A stretch of 64,000 nucleotides of DNA from JAHBTB01 sp964451255 (GTDB lineage: Bacteria > Armatimonadota > Fimbriimonadia > Fimbriimonadales > Fimbriimonadaceae), in the NCBI GenBank assembly GCA_964451255.1, contig CAYVHL010000003.1, positions 124,001-188,000 on the forward strand, written 5' to 3'. The position numbers and the translations under genes are program-made. The notes beneath the pieces are model-generated. The model searched no databases and was not told where the DNA came from. It saw only the letters and a program-made list of their open reading frames with translations. Positions 43,723-51,501 of this stretch are shown one piece after another. The stretch's first letter is position 1, and the number at the start of each line of letters is the position of its first letter.

Positions 43723-43752
43723 GGGCCAGCGTGGCCGACGCCACGCTAGCCC
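43723..43752 (-). terminator. Hairpin after prepilin/lipoprotein pair
   Basis: An imperfect stem with core AGCGTGGC/GCCACGCT and flanking GGGC/GCCC, loop CGAC, located 15 bp past the lipoprotein stop. It has no U-tract and probably separates the pair from the darA-holB unit. Confidence 0.55.
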
Positions 43753-43766
43753 GCTGCCCTCGAAGT

Positions 43767-44024
43767 TCAGGGGTTGACGTTCGGATCGTTCGGCGTGTCC
43801 GACTTGGACTCCGAGCCCGGGGCCTTGCCCGCGTTCTTGTAGTCTTCCTCGCGTTTTTTCGCCGCCGCCAACTCGTCGCCTTTACCCTGCCTCTTCATCT
43901 CCGCGTCGAACTTGGCCGGTGTCGATTCGGCCGCGATCGCTTTGGCCTGGTCGGCAGTGACTTCTGTCTGCGTGCAACCGGCCAAAGCTACCAGCCCGAT
44001 GAGAGCGAGAAACCCGAACCTCAT
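43767..44024 (-). CDS. Small lipoprotein paired with prepilin gene
   Basis: An 85-residue protein starting MRFGFLALIGLVALAGC (lipobox Cys17), then a strongly charged helical stretch (DAEMKRQGKGDELAAAKKRE) and a Ser/Asn/Pro tail. Its ATG overlaps the prepilin stop (ATGA), so it is translationally coupled. Fourth of the prepilin/lipoprotein pairs and 34 kb away from the others, which argues that the pairing is functional. Function unknown. Confidence 0.78.
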   Translation of the reverse strand: MRFGFLALIGLVALAGCTQTEVTADQAKAIAAESTPAKFDAEMKRQGKGDELAAAKKREEDYKNAGKAPGSESKSDTPNDPNVNP

Positions 44025-45007
44025 TGTCCGAGCGCCCACATGGGATAGGGGATGTCGATGTTCGGCGCCGTGATGCCGAAGTTGCCGGTGGTCGTCGTGC
44101 CTAGGGCGCACTCCGAGTTCGTCGGGTACGTCCAACCAGCGGTCGGGCTGCTAGCATCGACGCCCAGGTACTCCGACTTGCTGGGAGTCTTGCCCAAGAA
44201 GTCTCCGGCGGTCAGGAACTTGGCATGGCTGTCGGCGAATCCGACCGTGATGCCGCCGCTCGGAGCCTTGGCCGTGTCCACCTGGGTCCCGTTCGTCCGC
44301 GCGATGCAGTCGGCCAGGTTGCCCTTCATCAGACGCCACCGCCAGAACTCCTTGATCGCGATCGGATAGACCGTGACCGACGGGCCGACGCCCTCGCTAT
44401 CGACAGACGCCCCCGCCAAGAAAGCGGTCGGTTCCAATGGAAGCTCGAGGACGAGCGCCGCGTCCGCGACGCTCGGCAGACCTGTGGAAGCGCCGCCCCG
44501 GAACGGGTTCCGGAACTGGCGCGGGAAGTTGGCCGCCCGATGATAGGTGTCGAGCGATCCGGTGACCGCGCCGTTCAAGACCCACCCGTAGGCAATCTGC
44601 CCGTTGTTGTTCCACTGGGCCGGATCTTTGGTGCGCATCGGGTTCTCGAAAATCTGGATGTTTTTGATGTAGGCGTAGACCCACTTCTGCCAGGAGAAGT
44701 GGTTCAGCCGGTAGTAGAACTTGCCGCTCGTGCATCCGACGCCGGTGCCGTTCGGCGGGAAGGGGTTGTTGTTCAGCGCCGGGTTCAGTGAGGACTGGTC
44801 CACACAGTCGTCGTTGCGTGGGAACACGTCGTCATAGTCGCCGAGATAAATCTGGATTCCCGTAGAGATCTGCTTGACATTGGAGAGGCCGGCCGTCTTC
44901 TTGGCCGCCACCTTCGCTTGGGCAAAGACGGGGAAGAGGATCGCGGCAAGGATTGCAATGATGGCGATGACCACCAGTAGTTCGATAAGGGTAAAGGCCT
45001 TTTTCAT
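44021..45007 (-). CDS. Prepilin-like protein with type IV N-terminal methylation motif
   Basis: A 328-residue protein starting MKKAFTLIELLVV; cleavage before Phe5, Glu at +5, helix ending FPVFAQAKVAAKK. The C-terminal SGGITVGFADSHAKFL is a variant of the H-x9-DG region. ATG 45007 follows a GGAG about 8 nt upstream. A possible promoter has TACTAT at 45055-45060 with TTGCAA at 45076-45081, 15 bp apart, giving a 5' leader of about 40 nt. Coupled to the lipoprotein gene by ATGA. Confidence 0.9.
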   Translation of the reverse strand: MKKAFTLIELLVVIAIIAILAAILFPVFAQAKVAAKKTAGLSNVKQISTGIQIYLGDYDDVFPRNDDCVDQSSLNPALNNNPFPPNGTGVGCTSGKFYYRLNHFSWQKWVYAYIKNIQIFENPMRTKDPAQWNNNGQIAYGWVLNGAVTGSLDTYHRAANFPRQFRNPFRGGASTGLPSVADAALVLELPLEPTAFLAGASVDSEGVGPSVTVYPIAIKEFWRWRLMKGNLADCIARTNGTQVDTAKAPSGGITVGFADSHAKFLTAGDFLGKTPSKSEYLGVDASSPTAGWTYPTNSECALGTTTTGNFGITAPNIDIPYPMWALGQ

Positions 45008-45128
45008 GGATGACTCCGACAAATCGCCCGGCCTCCGTGCAGGACGACGTCAGCATAGTAGGATCACCAGTGTTATTGCAATGTTAAGGCCCGGGTGGAC
45101 GGGTGCAGAGTCAGGCCTATTTCCCTAG

Positions 45129-46307
45129 CTAGGACAGGTATGACCCGGTCGCCGAGACCAGGTCCTGCGCCGAGTCGTCCATCCTTTGGAAGATCGTCTG
45201 GAGCGGCTCGCCTGCGTCGACGCCCTCCCGGAGCCAACTGCCTCCCCACAGGATGTCGATCGGCAGCTTGTCTTTCTCATACTCGTAAGGAGGGTCGAGC
45301 CACCGGTAGTCGTCCCGCCACATTCGGGCGACGGTGTGGAGGATGCCCACGGTCGTCCTGACCGGACGGAACTCCCCTGCGTCCGTGACGTGGACAAAGC
45401 ACCCCTGGCAGACCTCTCCCTTAAATTTCTGGAAGGTCGGTTGAAACTGTATCGGACGGAAACGGACGCCGGGTAGCCGGAGGCCCTCCAACTCCGCCGC
45501 CAGACGCCAACCGTCGATGTAAGGCGCGCCGAACATTTCGAACGGCCTCGTCGTGCCGCGCCCCTCGCTGATGCGCGTCCCCTCCAGCAGGCACTGGCCC
45601 GGATAGACGAGCGCGGTGTCCGGCGTGGGCATGTTCGGGCTCGGCAGGGCCCACGGCAGTCCGGTCGCCGACCAGCCGCCGCGCCTGTCCCAGCCTTCGG
45701 TCTCGACCACCTCGACCCGCGCCCCCGGAAAGTGGACCTCAGCCAAGTAGCGCCCGATCTCCCCGACCGTCATCCGGTGCCGTACGGGCAAAGGATACAG
45801 CCCCACGAAGCTGGCGAAGGACGGGTCGGCGCCCGGCCCTTCCGCCGTCACCCCGTCGATCGGGTTCGGCCTGTCCAGAACCACCACCGGTGTCCCGGCC
45901 TCCCGGCAGGCCTCCAGGCACAGCGCCAGGGTCCAGATGAACGTGTAGTAACGCGCCCCGACGTCCTGGACGTCGAAGACAAGCGCGTCGACCCCCTCCA
46001 ACATCTTGGGCGTCGGCTTCCGATGTTCGCCGTAGAGGGAATGGAACCGTAGCCCCGTGCGCGGGTCGATGTAGCCCTCCCACTCGACCATGTTGTCCTG
46101 GGTGTGGCCCCATATCCCGTGCTGTGGCCCGAAGACGGCTTGGACCTTGAGGATCCCCGCCCGGTGCAAAGGCAACAGGTGGTCGAGGACGTGGACGTGG
46201 TCGGAAGCGACGCTCGCCTGATGACAGACGAGGCCGATGGATTTCCCGCCCAAGCGAGAGAACCCGTCGGCCACGCAACGGTCGAGTCCGGTCAGCACAC
46301 GGGGCAC
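45129..46307 (-). CDS. namZ: DUF1343 / exo-beta-N-acetylmuramidase NamZ family
   Basis: A 392-residue protein of the DUF1343 family, now GH171, whose characterised member NamZ releases N-acetylmuramic acid from muropeptides. Signatures are GLVCHQASV, QAVFGPQHGIWG, YGEHRKPTPKML, FDVQDVGARYYTFIWT and LDRPNPIDG. It would act in cell-wall recycling. I start at GTG 46307, since the upstream extension runs into an unrelated decayed region; no signal peptide is visible from that start. Confidence 0.85.
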   Translation of the reverse strand: MPRVLTGLDRCVADGFSRLGGKSIGLVCHQASVASDHVHVLDHLLPLHRAGILKVQAVFGPQHGIWGHTQDNMVEWEGYIDPRTGLRFHSLYGEHRKPTPKMLEGVDALVFDVQDVGARYYTFIWTLALCLEACREAGTPVVVLDRPNPIDGVTAEGPGADPSFASFVGLYPLPVRHRMTVGEIGRYLAEVHFPGARVEVVETEGWDRRGGWSATGLPWALPSPNMPTPDTALVYPGQCLLEGTRISEGRGTTRPFEMFGAPYIDGWRLAAELEGLRLPGVRFRPIQFQPTFQKFKGEVCQGCFVHVTDAGEFRPVRTTVGILHTVARMWRDDYRWLDPPYEYEKDKLPIDILWGGSWLREGVDAGEPLQTIFQRMDDSAQDLVSATGSYLS

Positions 46308-46658
46308 AGCCCCATTGTGGCTCTGGCCGGACGAAGAATGGAGACCCGCCTCAGGCGGCCTTCTTGCCAGAGCCTGCGCCCACGGCAAGGGCGACGGTCT
46401 GCACGCCGATCTCTTGGAGTTCGGAAGCCTGCCCCGTTATCGTGCTCACAAAGCGGTAGGCCGCCGCCCAATAGCCGGTCGTGACCGTCACGTCCTGGCT
46501 CAGGACGCCGGAGGTGAACACCACCATCGCCTTGCTCCGGTATGCCCCTTTCTGCGGCGTGCGGTTCGCGCTCGCCAAACGTTGCAGGAGCAGTTCGACC
46601 TTGACGCCCAGCGGGGTGGCCCGAGGACATTACTGAGACTCCTTGCGCGCACTATGTT
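46308..46658 (-). pseudogene. Decayed coding remnant at the edge of the RHS array
   Basis: This 351-bp stretch has no convincing gene. A minus-strand open frame from about 46351 to 46610 encodes LGVKVELLLQRLASAN, AMVVFTSGVLSQDV and ELQEIGVQTVALAVG, which read as real protein, but the frame opens just after a TAA and has no ATG or GTG, and the only candidate start is a TTG (46578) without a ribosome-binding site. It looks like the 3' end of a longer gene cut off when the RHS cassettes were inserted or rearranged. Confidence 0.45.
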
Positions 46659-47168
46659 TCAGCGGTACCTTTCTAAGTAGGACGCAACAAAACCCTTTAG
46701 TCGCGACACTTCGACACCATCAATGCAGCTACTGACCTGATTCTCATCCTCCAGCCTGTACATAATGCCAAGCAGATCTTCTCTTGCGACAGACATGTCT
46801 TGATGTTCCAGCCGATACGCTGAACTTACAAACTGAAATACCAAGTTGCCTGTATGTTTCCATTCGCTAAGATGACGTTCGAATGAATACAACTTACACG
46901 AACATGATCTGTTAAATGCAGCAACGGTAGCGCGAGATGTTAGATGCCATGCCCTTGATGTCACCATTTTGTTATCAAATAGAGGAATCCAAGTCGGAAA
47001 TATTGACGATATCAGTAGCACTTGGGTATCATCATCTGATTCCGTTGATAAACACTTGACAAGGGCTTTGCCAACACGACAGTCATACTGATCTGCTAAT
47101 TTCAATATTGCCCTACGTCTGCTCGCAACACTTCCGTCATCCAGGTGTTGAATCCATTGCTCAGTCAA
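46659..47168 (-). CDS. Partner (immunity-like) protein of RHS cassette A
   Basis: A 169-residue cytoplasmic protein without signal peptide, starting at TTG 47168 with GGAGG ten bases upstream and overlapping the RHS-A stop as TTGA. The first half looks like a HEAT-type helical repeat (DDGSVASRRRAILKLADQYD, then VGKALVKCLS), a fold used by some toxin-immunity proteins. The gene is clearly more A+T rich than its surroundings, a sign of transfer. Immunity function is inferred from position only. Confidence 0.65.
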   Translation of the reverse strand: MTEQWIQHLDDGSVASRRRAILKLADQYDCRVGKALVKCLSTESDDDTQVLLISSIFPTWIPLFDNKMVTSRAWHLTSRATVAAFNRSCSCKLYSFERHLSEWKHTGNLVFQFVSSAYRLEHQDMSVAREDLLGIMYRLEDENQVSSCIDGVEVSRLKGFVASYLERYR

Positions 47169-47986
47169 CTTGCTTTTCCTCCAATGTCGCCAAGGCACGC
47201 GGAATCATAGAGGCTCCAACAGACCTCGCCTGCCCTCTTTTCTCTGACAAACTCCGAGCAGTAGTCAAGCAACTTGGAGCATCCACCTGAACGAATCTTT
47301 CCACACAGACGGACACACAGCTTCTGGCACCACCTCACAAATGGCCCAGATGACGGACAGCCTTTCTGGCAGGCCGTATTACAGATGGCGTCTCCAGAAT
47401 CCATCATGTGCCCAAATGGCCATTCTGTCACCCCAACAACAGTTGGGGGCACCCACTTTGGCACAGCAACCCCCTTATCGACAAGACAGTTGCAGTCGTA
47501 ACCCCCTTTATAATTTTGGGCCGCTTTGCATCGGACGCATGCTAGCCTCGGACTATAGCCTAGTTTCTGCCATGAGTTGATACATTCCTGCAAGTCGCCT
47601 CCTCTTGACAGTCCCAAGTTGTCAACAAGAGAAACTGGCTGACCAGAGAGATATGCATACGACTGCTCCCCTGGCCACAACGGGTCAACAGTCATCCACC
47701 TGGACACGTCGGGCCGGTAGAACCGCGCCCGGACATACAGCCGCGTCGCCGCATCCTTGAAGTAACCCCAAGTCCCACAGAACCCCCAAGGACTGGGGTT
47801 GGCTCCAGAACTCGTCCTCACTTCTCCGAACGGCCAATAGGTCGTCGAAGATGTCTGGTTTCCAGAAGCATCCCGAGTTTGGATGACGCTTCCGAGGGTG
47901 TCGGCGACATAGCGGGTGACGTTCCCGCCCCGGTTCTCTTGAACCAGACGACCGTTCACCGTCGCATAAACCACAGACATGGGCAT
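47165..47986 (-). CDS. Short RHS-core protein, cassette A
   Basis: A 273-residue protein. Residues 1-71 are the conserved RHS-core leader shared by three cassettes (MPMSVVYATVNGRLVQENRG onward to WGFCG); residues 72-125 continue the RHS-associated core (LYVRARFYRPDVSRWMTVDP) to a DNLGL that replaces the usual DPxGL. The 150-residue tail is unique and has 15 cysteines. The YD-repeat shell of a normal Rhs protein is missing. Its start overlaps the partner-B stop as TGATG and its stop overlaps partner A as TTGA. The tail is a candidate toxin or binding domain. Confidence 0.75.
   Translation of the reverse strand: MPMSVVYATVNGRLVQENRGGNVTRYVADTLGSVIQTRDASGNQTSSTTYWPFGEVRTSSGANPSPWGFCGTWGYFKDAATRLYVRARFYRPDVSRWMTVDPLWPGEQSYAYLSGQPVSLVDNLGLSRGGDLQECINSWQKLGYSPRLACVRCKAAQNYKGGYDCNCLVDKGVAVPKWVPPTVVGVTEWPFGHMMDSGDAICNTACQKGCPSSGPFVRWCQKLCVRLCGKIRSGGCSKLLDYCSEFVREKRAGEVCWSLYDSACLGDIGGKAS
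47774..47986 (-). repeat. RHS leader repeat, copy A
   Basis: The first 71 codons of RHS-A. Hand alignment with copy B shows 22 base differences in 213 but only 4 amino-acid changes. With copy C there are 6 amino-acid changes. Confidence 0.85.
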
Positions 47987-48657
47987 CAGTGACTGTTTCT
48001 CCCTTGACTTCTGAGTGGGATAAAGATTTGTGCGTTGCTGATCAATTCTCTTTCGCGTCCGTCAACATGTACGCGCAAAGGGCCAAAACGGGAGTTGTGC
48101 TCACCAATATAGATGTAGTGCTTCCGATCCTGCACATACACAGGGGTAACGTGGCCTTTAAAAGTAAGGATAATGGGAGAAACGCCTTTCTCGCTGCTAA
48201 GCTGACTTACAGTGGTTCGGTTTCGCTTCTCATCCCACGACGTGGTGAAAAAACGATGGGGGGAAGCCAACTTCCCGATTCCCTGATTGGAGAGATGTGA
48301 AAGGTCTTCCCGTCTGGCACCAGGGAATAGCTCCCCGTTGGCTTTATTGCTTTTCTCTAGTAAATCCGCTATGGCAACAACTGATGTGGATTTCGTCCAT
48401 AAAGTGCCATCCACGCGAGGAATATTCCGAACGTCAATCGTTGAAGTTTGACCAAAAACATCTTTCACCACGTTGTGTGTTTTCGACCAGCCATCAATAG
48501 AGTCGATGCCGTCAGAATCGATAGAGACAATCTGAGTTTCAAACACCAAAAGATTTTCGCGCGGCCAGAGACAAACGATGCCGACCAGTTCGGACGTGTC
48601 CTTGTATGTCGGAGTTTGATGGAATGCGACAAGGTACATCAACGCGCCTGCAATCAT
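47986..48657 (-). CDS. Partner (immunity-like) protein of RHS cassette B
   Basis: A 223-residue protein beginning with a hydrophobic stretch (MIAGALMYLVAFHQ) that could be a signal or membrane anchor, followed by a soluble domain with no recognised motif. It starts in the RHS-B stop (ATGA) and its TGA runs into the RHS-A start (TGATG). Base composition is lower in G+C than the genome. It is unrelated to partners A and C. Its likely exported location fits a partner for an extracytoplasmic effector; this is inference. Confidence 0.62.
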   Translation of the reverse strand: MIAGALMYLVAFHQTPTYKDTSELVGIVCLWPRENLLVFETQIVSIDSDGIDSIDGWSKTHNVVKDVFGQTSTIDVRNIPRVDGTLWTKSTSVVAIADLLEKSNKANGELFPGARREDLSHLSNQGIGKLASPHRFFTTSWDEKRNRTTVSQLSSEKGVSPIILTFKGHVTPVYVQDRKHYIYIGEHNSRFGPLRVHVDGRERELISNAQIFIPLRSQGRNSH

Positions 48658-49493
48658 AGTGCCACCTGTCCCTTCTTAGGTTTCTTCTTTTTCTTATCTT
48701 TGCAATACTTGCCTCTATCACCATTCGCCGCGCAGTCAGAGTGCTCTTTGCAGGATCGTTTCACCTTTGTTGTGCCCGTTTTCCAACAAACCAGATCCAC
48801 CAACCCTGGAGATTTCATGATCCCGTTGTTTGTTGCGGAACAACAGCCAATATCAATGATCCGTCCTGACCGACCTGACCCTGTATCAGTAATTTCAAAA
48901 TCCCAACACTTCTTGGAGTCCGATTTCAAGCAACATGTGATGAGGTCTCCACACTTGAAGCCCGAATCTGGCAAGGCGGCCACTCCGTTGCTGCACTCCT
49001 GCTTTTTTGTAAAGCACTTTCCGCAGGCTGTGCAGCAATTCTTAAAACCTTCATCAAAGCTATAACACGACCCTTTTCCTTCCTTCTTGTCGGGAGGTTC
49101 AAGGGAGCACGGGGCACATCCGGTAGGATCAAAGAAGCGAATAGGGTCGCCATAGGCATAGCCGTAGGCACTCTCTTCGGGCCAAAGCGAGTCCACACTC
49201 AGCCAGCGTGAGGCATGGGCAAGATAGATCCTCTCTAGAATATAAATCCTTTCCGGTGAGTCCGTGTAGTAGCCCCAGATACCACAGAACCCCCAAGGGC
49301 TGGGGTTGGTTCCTGAGCTGGTCCTCACCTCTCCGAACGGCCAATAGATCGTCGAAGATGTTTGATTGCCAGAAGCATCCCGAGTTTGGATGACGCTCCC
49401 AAGGGTGTCGGCGACATAGCGTGTGATGTTCCCGCCCCGGTTCTCCTGAACCAGGCGACCATTCACCGTCGCATAAACAACCGACATCGCCAT
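48654..49493 (-). CDS. Short RHS-core protein, cassette B
   Basis: A 279-residue protein with the conserved 71-residue leader (MAMSVVYATVNGRL...), core continuation RIYILERIYLAHASRWLSVD and a DPTG end-of-core motif. The tail from about residue 125 has 18 cysteines, several as CC or CxxC pairs (CCTACGKC, TCCLKSDSKKC, IGCC), and ends in a lysine-rich run. Such density suggests a disulfide-rich or metal-binding domain acting outside the cytoplasm. I start at ATG 49493, which overlaps the partner-C stop (TGATG). Confidence 0.75.
   Translation of the reverse strand: MAMSVVYATVNGRLVQENRGGNITRYVADTLGSVIQTRDASGNQTSSTIYWPFGEVRTSSGTNPSPWGFCGIWGYYTDSPERIYILERIYLAHASRWLSVDSLWPEESAYGYAYGDPIRFFDPTGCAPCSLEPPDKKEGKGSCYSFDEGFKNCCTACGKCFTKKQECSNGVAALPDSGFKCGDLITCCLKSDSKKCWDFEITDTGSGRSGRIIDIGCCSATNNGIMKSPGLVDLVCWKTGTTKVKRSCKEHSDCAANGDRGKYCKDKKKKKPKKGQVAL
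49281..49493 (-). repeat. RHS leader repeat, copy B
   Basis: The first 71 codons of RHS-B, about 90% identical in DNA to copy A by hand alignment. Confidence 0.85.
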
Positions 49494-50176
49494 CAGTGCT
49501 TCTCCTTTTGAGCCTGTTGCTTTGGTTCGCCCCACCATGTCCATGCCGAGCCCAGCTCCCGCAATGGATCATCCTTTGAAGGGACGCTAGTCGGAGCCGT
49601 CAGACTGCTTTCCCATGTGAATAGATAGGATTTCCTGGTTTTCTCGGTGAGCAAAACCTTATGACCGGACGCGCTCTGAGAAACTCGGGTCAGTCCGTAT
49701 CGGTGGGGCGCGTGGTGCGCCTCCGAATCATCCCAAATCGCATCCCAGTATTCGATGGTCTGTGGATCAACCCTCCTCCAAGAGCCAAAATCCGAAAACT
49801 CCACTGGCTTGCCAACAGGGTTAAGCAGCTTCTTGTCTCGCGGGGACACCTTGTAGGTCTGCACACGCCTATAGCCATACACCCCGCTTTCAATAGAAAG
49901 GGTGATATCGAGGACGGCCTCTGTGGTCTTCGTGCCGGGGGTCAGCAACGCTGCGGGCCGCACTGGGGCATCCAGATCTGGCCAACTGTCCGAAGCCAAG
50001 GGCACTGCCTCTTTCCTGACATTTCTGTTGTCAGTTACGACGACTTCCATGGAGCCGTTGCCTCCTGGATATGAGCCGGGAACCCAGTTGGCTTCAACCA
50101 CGATGCCAGAGGACAGCTTGATTTCTGAGTGGCCGACAGGGGGAGACAGCAGGATGGCAGTCAGCAGGGAAATCAT
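49493..50176 (-). CDS. Partner (immunity-like) protein of RHS cassette C, exported
   Basis: A 227-residue protein with a clear signal peptide from ATG 50176 (MISLLTAILLSPPVGHSE) and a soluble mature part with beta-strand character. ATG 50176 overlaps the RHS-C stop (ATGA); the TGA overlaps the RHS-B start (TGATG). No family is recognised. If RHS-C is a peptidoglycan-active toxin, an exported immunity protein would be expected; that link is inferred. Confidence 0.62.
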   Translation of the reverse strand: MISLLTAILLSPPVGHSEIKLSSGIVVEANWVPGSYPGGNGSMEVVVTDNRNVRKEAVPLASDSWPDLDAPVRPAALLTPGTKTTEAVLDITLSIESGVYGYRRVQTYKVSPRDKKLLNPVGKPVEFSDFGSWRRVDPQTIEYWDAIWDDSEAHHAPHRYGLTRVSQSASGHKVLLTEKTRKSYLFTWESSLTAPTSVPSKDDPLRELGSAWTWWGEPKQQAQKEKH

Positions 50177-51027
50177 TTGTGCACCTTCGTGACAAAGCAG
50201 TAGCCGCAAATCTCATTGAGCGGTGGAATCGGATCGCCGAAGTAGTGGCGGCACTGGTATGGCACGTCTCGGTCGATGCATTTTTCGCAGGCCCTGATCT
50301 TGTCCCCGGTCGGGCCTCTGTAGTCTCCCGGCCTGCCTTTGCCCGGGCCATATTTGTCGAGTCCGACAATTTGGATAAAGGCGTAACCGGCTTGAGCCTT
50401 CTCACAGTCGGTAGCGTTCTTCACAAAATCGTCATAGTCTTTGAACTTCTTGAAGCATCCTTTGCCATGCAGGGTTTTAAAGCAAGGCTCTGTGCACCGA
50501 CCGATGCCACCAGGTGGTGTCTCGTGTCCAAAGCTGGTTTCCTGCCAAAAGACACATAGCATCATCGTGATGCTTACTGGCTTTGTACCACCACATTTGG
50601 GCGTCTTCTTCAGACAGTCGGACATTCCAGAACAATCGGGCGTCGGGAACATTCCCGAAGCATCTGTGTATGAGATCGGGTTGCTGAAAGCATACTGGTA
50701 GGGTGCGAGGGAAGGCCAGTAAGCGTCCACGGTCAGCCACCTGGCCAACTCCGTCCTCAGACTCCTCTCTCTGACATAGAGCCTTCCTGCGGCATCCGTG
50801 TAGTAACCGAGGGTTCCGCAGAACCCCCAAGGACTTGGGTTGGTGCCAGAGTGGGTTCTCACCTCTCCGAACGGCCAGAAGGTCATCGAAGATGTTTGAT
50901 TGCCAGAAGCATCCCGAGTTTGGATCACGCTTCCCAATGTGTCGGCGATATAGCGCGTGACCGTCCCGCCCCGGTTCTCTTGAACCAAGCGACCGTTCAC
51001 CGTCGCATAAACAACCGACATGGGCAT
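50173..51027 (-). CDS. Short RHS-core protein, cassette C
   Basis: A 284-residue protein, first gene of the array, with GGAG nine bases before the ATG. Leader residues 1-71 match copies A and B; the core continues RLYVRERSLRTELARWLTVD and ends in DASG. The tail has 13 cysteines and includes LCVFWQETSFG (Glu163) followed by a GIGR and later QAGYAFIQIVG, an arrangement loosely like the catalytic Glu region of lysozyme-like enzymes. This is a weak resemblance. No YD-repeat shell or secretion signal is visible. Confidence 0.75.
   Translation of the reverse strand: MPMSVVYATVNGRLVQENRGGTVTRYIADTLGSVIQTRDASGNQTSSMTFWPFGEVRTHSGTNPSPWGFCGTLGYYTDAAGRLYVRERSLRTELARWLTVDAYWPSLAPYQYAFSNPISYTDASGMFPTPDCSGMSDCLKKTPKCGGTKPVSITMMLCVFWQETSFGHETPPGGIGRCTEPCFKTLHGKGCFKKFKDYDDFVKNATDCEKAQAGYAFIQIVGLDKYGPGKGRPGDYRGPTGDKIRACEKCIDRDVPYQCRHYFGDPIPPLNEICGYCFVTKVHK
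50815..51027 (-). repeat. RHS leader repeat, copy C
   Basis: The first 71 codons of RHS-C, in the same orientation as copies A and B, with cassette spacing of about 1.5 kb between successive copies. Confidence 0.85.
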
Positions 51028-51501
51028 TCGTTTAACTCCTCTCGATCCAAAGGATCAACTCCGAAAGTCTCCCTTTAGCACAATGGAGGAATTGTACTAC
51101 TTCATGGTGGAAATGTGGCACCTGGATAGACGGCCTGGTTGAGGAGGATCCGGCTGGCCCGGTCGAGGGCGTCGACGTCCGGCACCTCGAAGGGGATGGG
51201 TGACCGGAAGGGCCTTTCCCTTGGCGGCAGGGTGGCACTGGTGTAACCAGTGCGGGTATCAAGCAGCCGCGTTGCAAGCCATCCGATTCCGTCATCAAGC
51301 AGTCTGTGTGCGCGAAGCGGGAGTGGCGGCAGTCGTACGACGCGCCGGGGCGACGCGTACGAGTCAGGGTTTCTTGCTTCGACTTGGTCCGCCTGTCCCG
51401 GCGGAAGCACTTGTTCCGCCAGGGCCACCCATCACCCTCTGCATAAAAACGATCCCCGCCTAGTCATGAGCGGGCCGTGGCCCCCGCACCCCACGACCCG
51501 G
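51028..51501. other. Non-coding region with gene remnants beside the RHS array
   Basis: No intact gene is supported over these 474 bp. A minus-strand fragment ending at 51032 (FLHCAKGRLSELILWIERS) stops 4 bp before the RHS-C start, like the tail of a lost fourth partner gene. A second minus-strand fragment ending at 51102 contains FEVPDVDALDRASRILLNQA, a degenerate copy of the DUF1854 gene end. A 32-bp exact repeat (51161-51192 and 51537-51568) joins the two. Hairpins occur at 51235-51253 and 51400-51420. Confidence 0.55.
51161..51192. repeat. 32-bp direct repeat of the DUF1854 gene 3' end
   Basis: This segment is identical to 51537-51568, inside the DUF1854 gene. It encodes the same FEVPDVDALD residues in the same frame, marking a partial duplication. 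Confidence 0.85.

Noticed and set aside
46292..46630. A 112-codon minus-strand frame overlapping the remnant
   Set aside because: It has typical shadow composition (Arg/Gly/Pro/His) and runs into namZ; the frame at 46351 looks more protein-like but lacks a start.
46659..51027. A CRISPR-like or transposon origin for the three regular repeats
   Set aside because: The repeats are 213-bp coding leaders spaced about 1.5 kb apart, with no short spacers, terminal inverted repeats or transposase.
51102..51428. A 108-codon minus-strand open frame
   Set aside because: Only its end resembles DUF1854, and the remainder is Pro/Arg/Leu-rich without a fold; treated as a degenerate duplicate.
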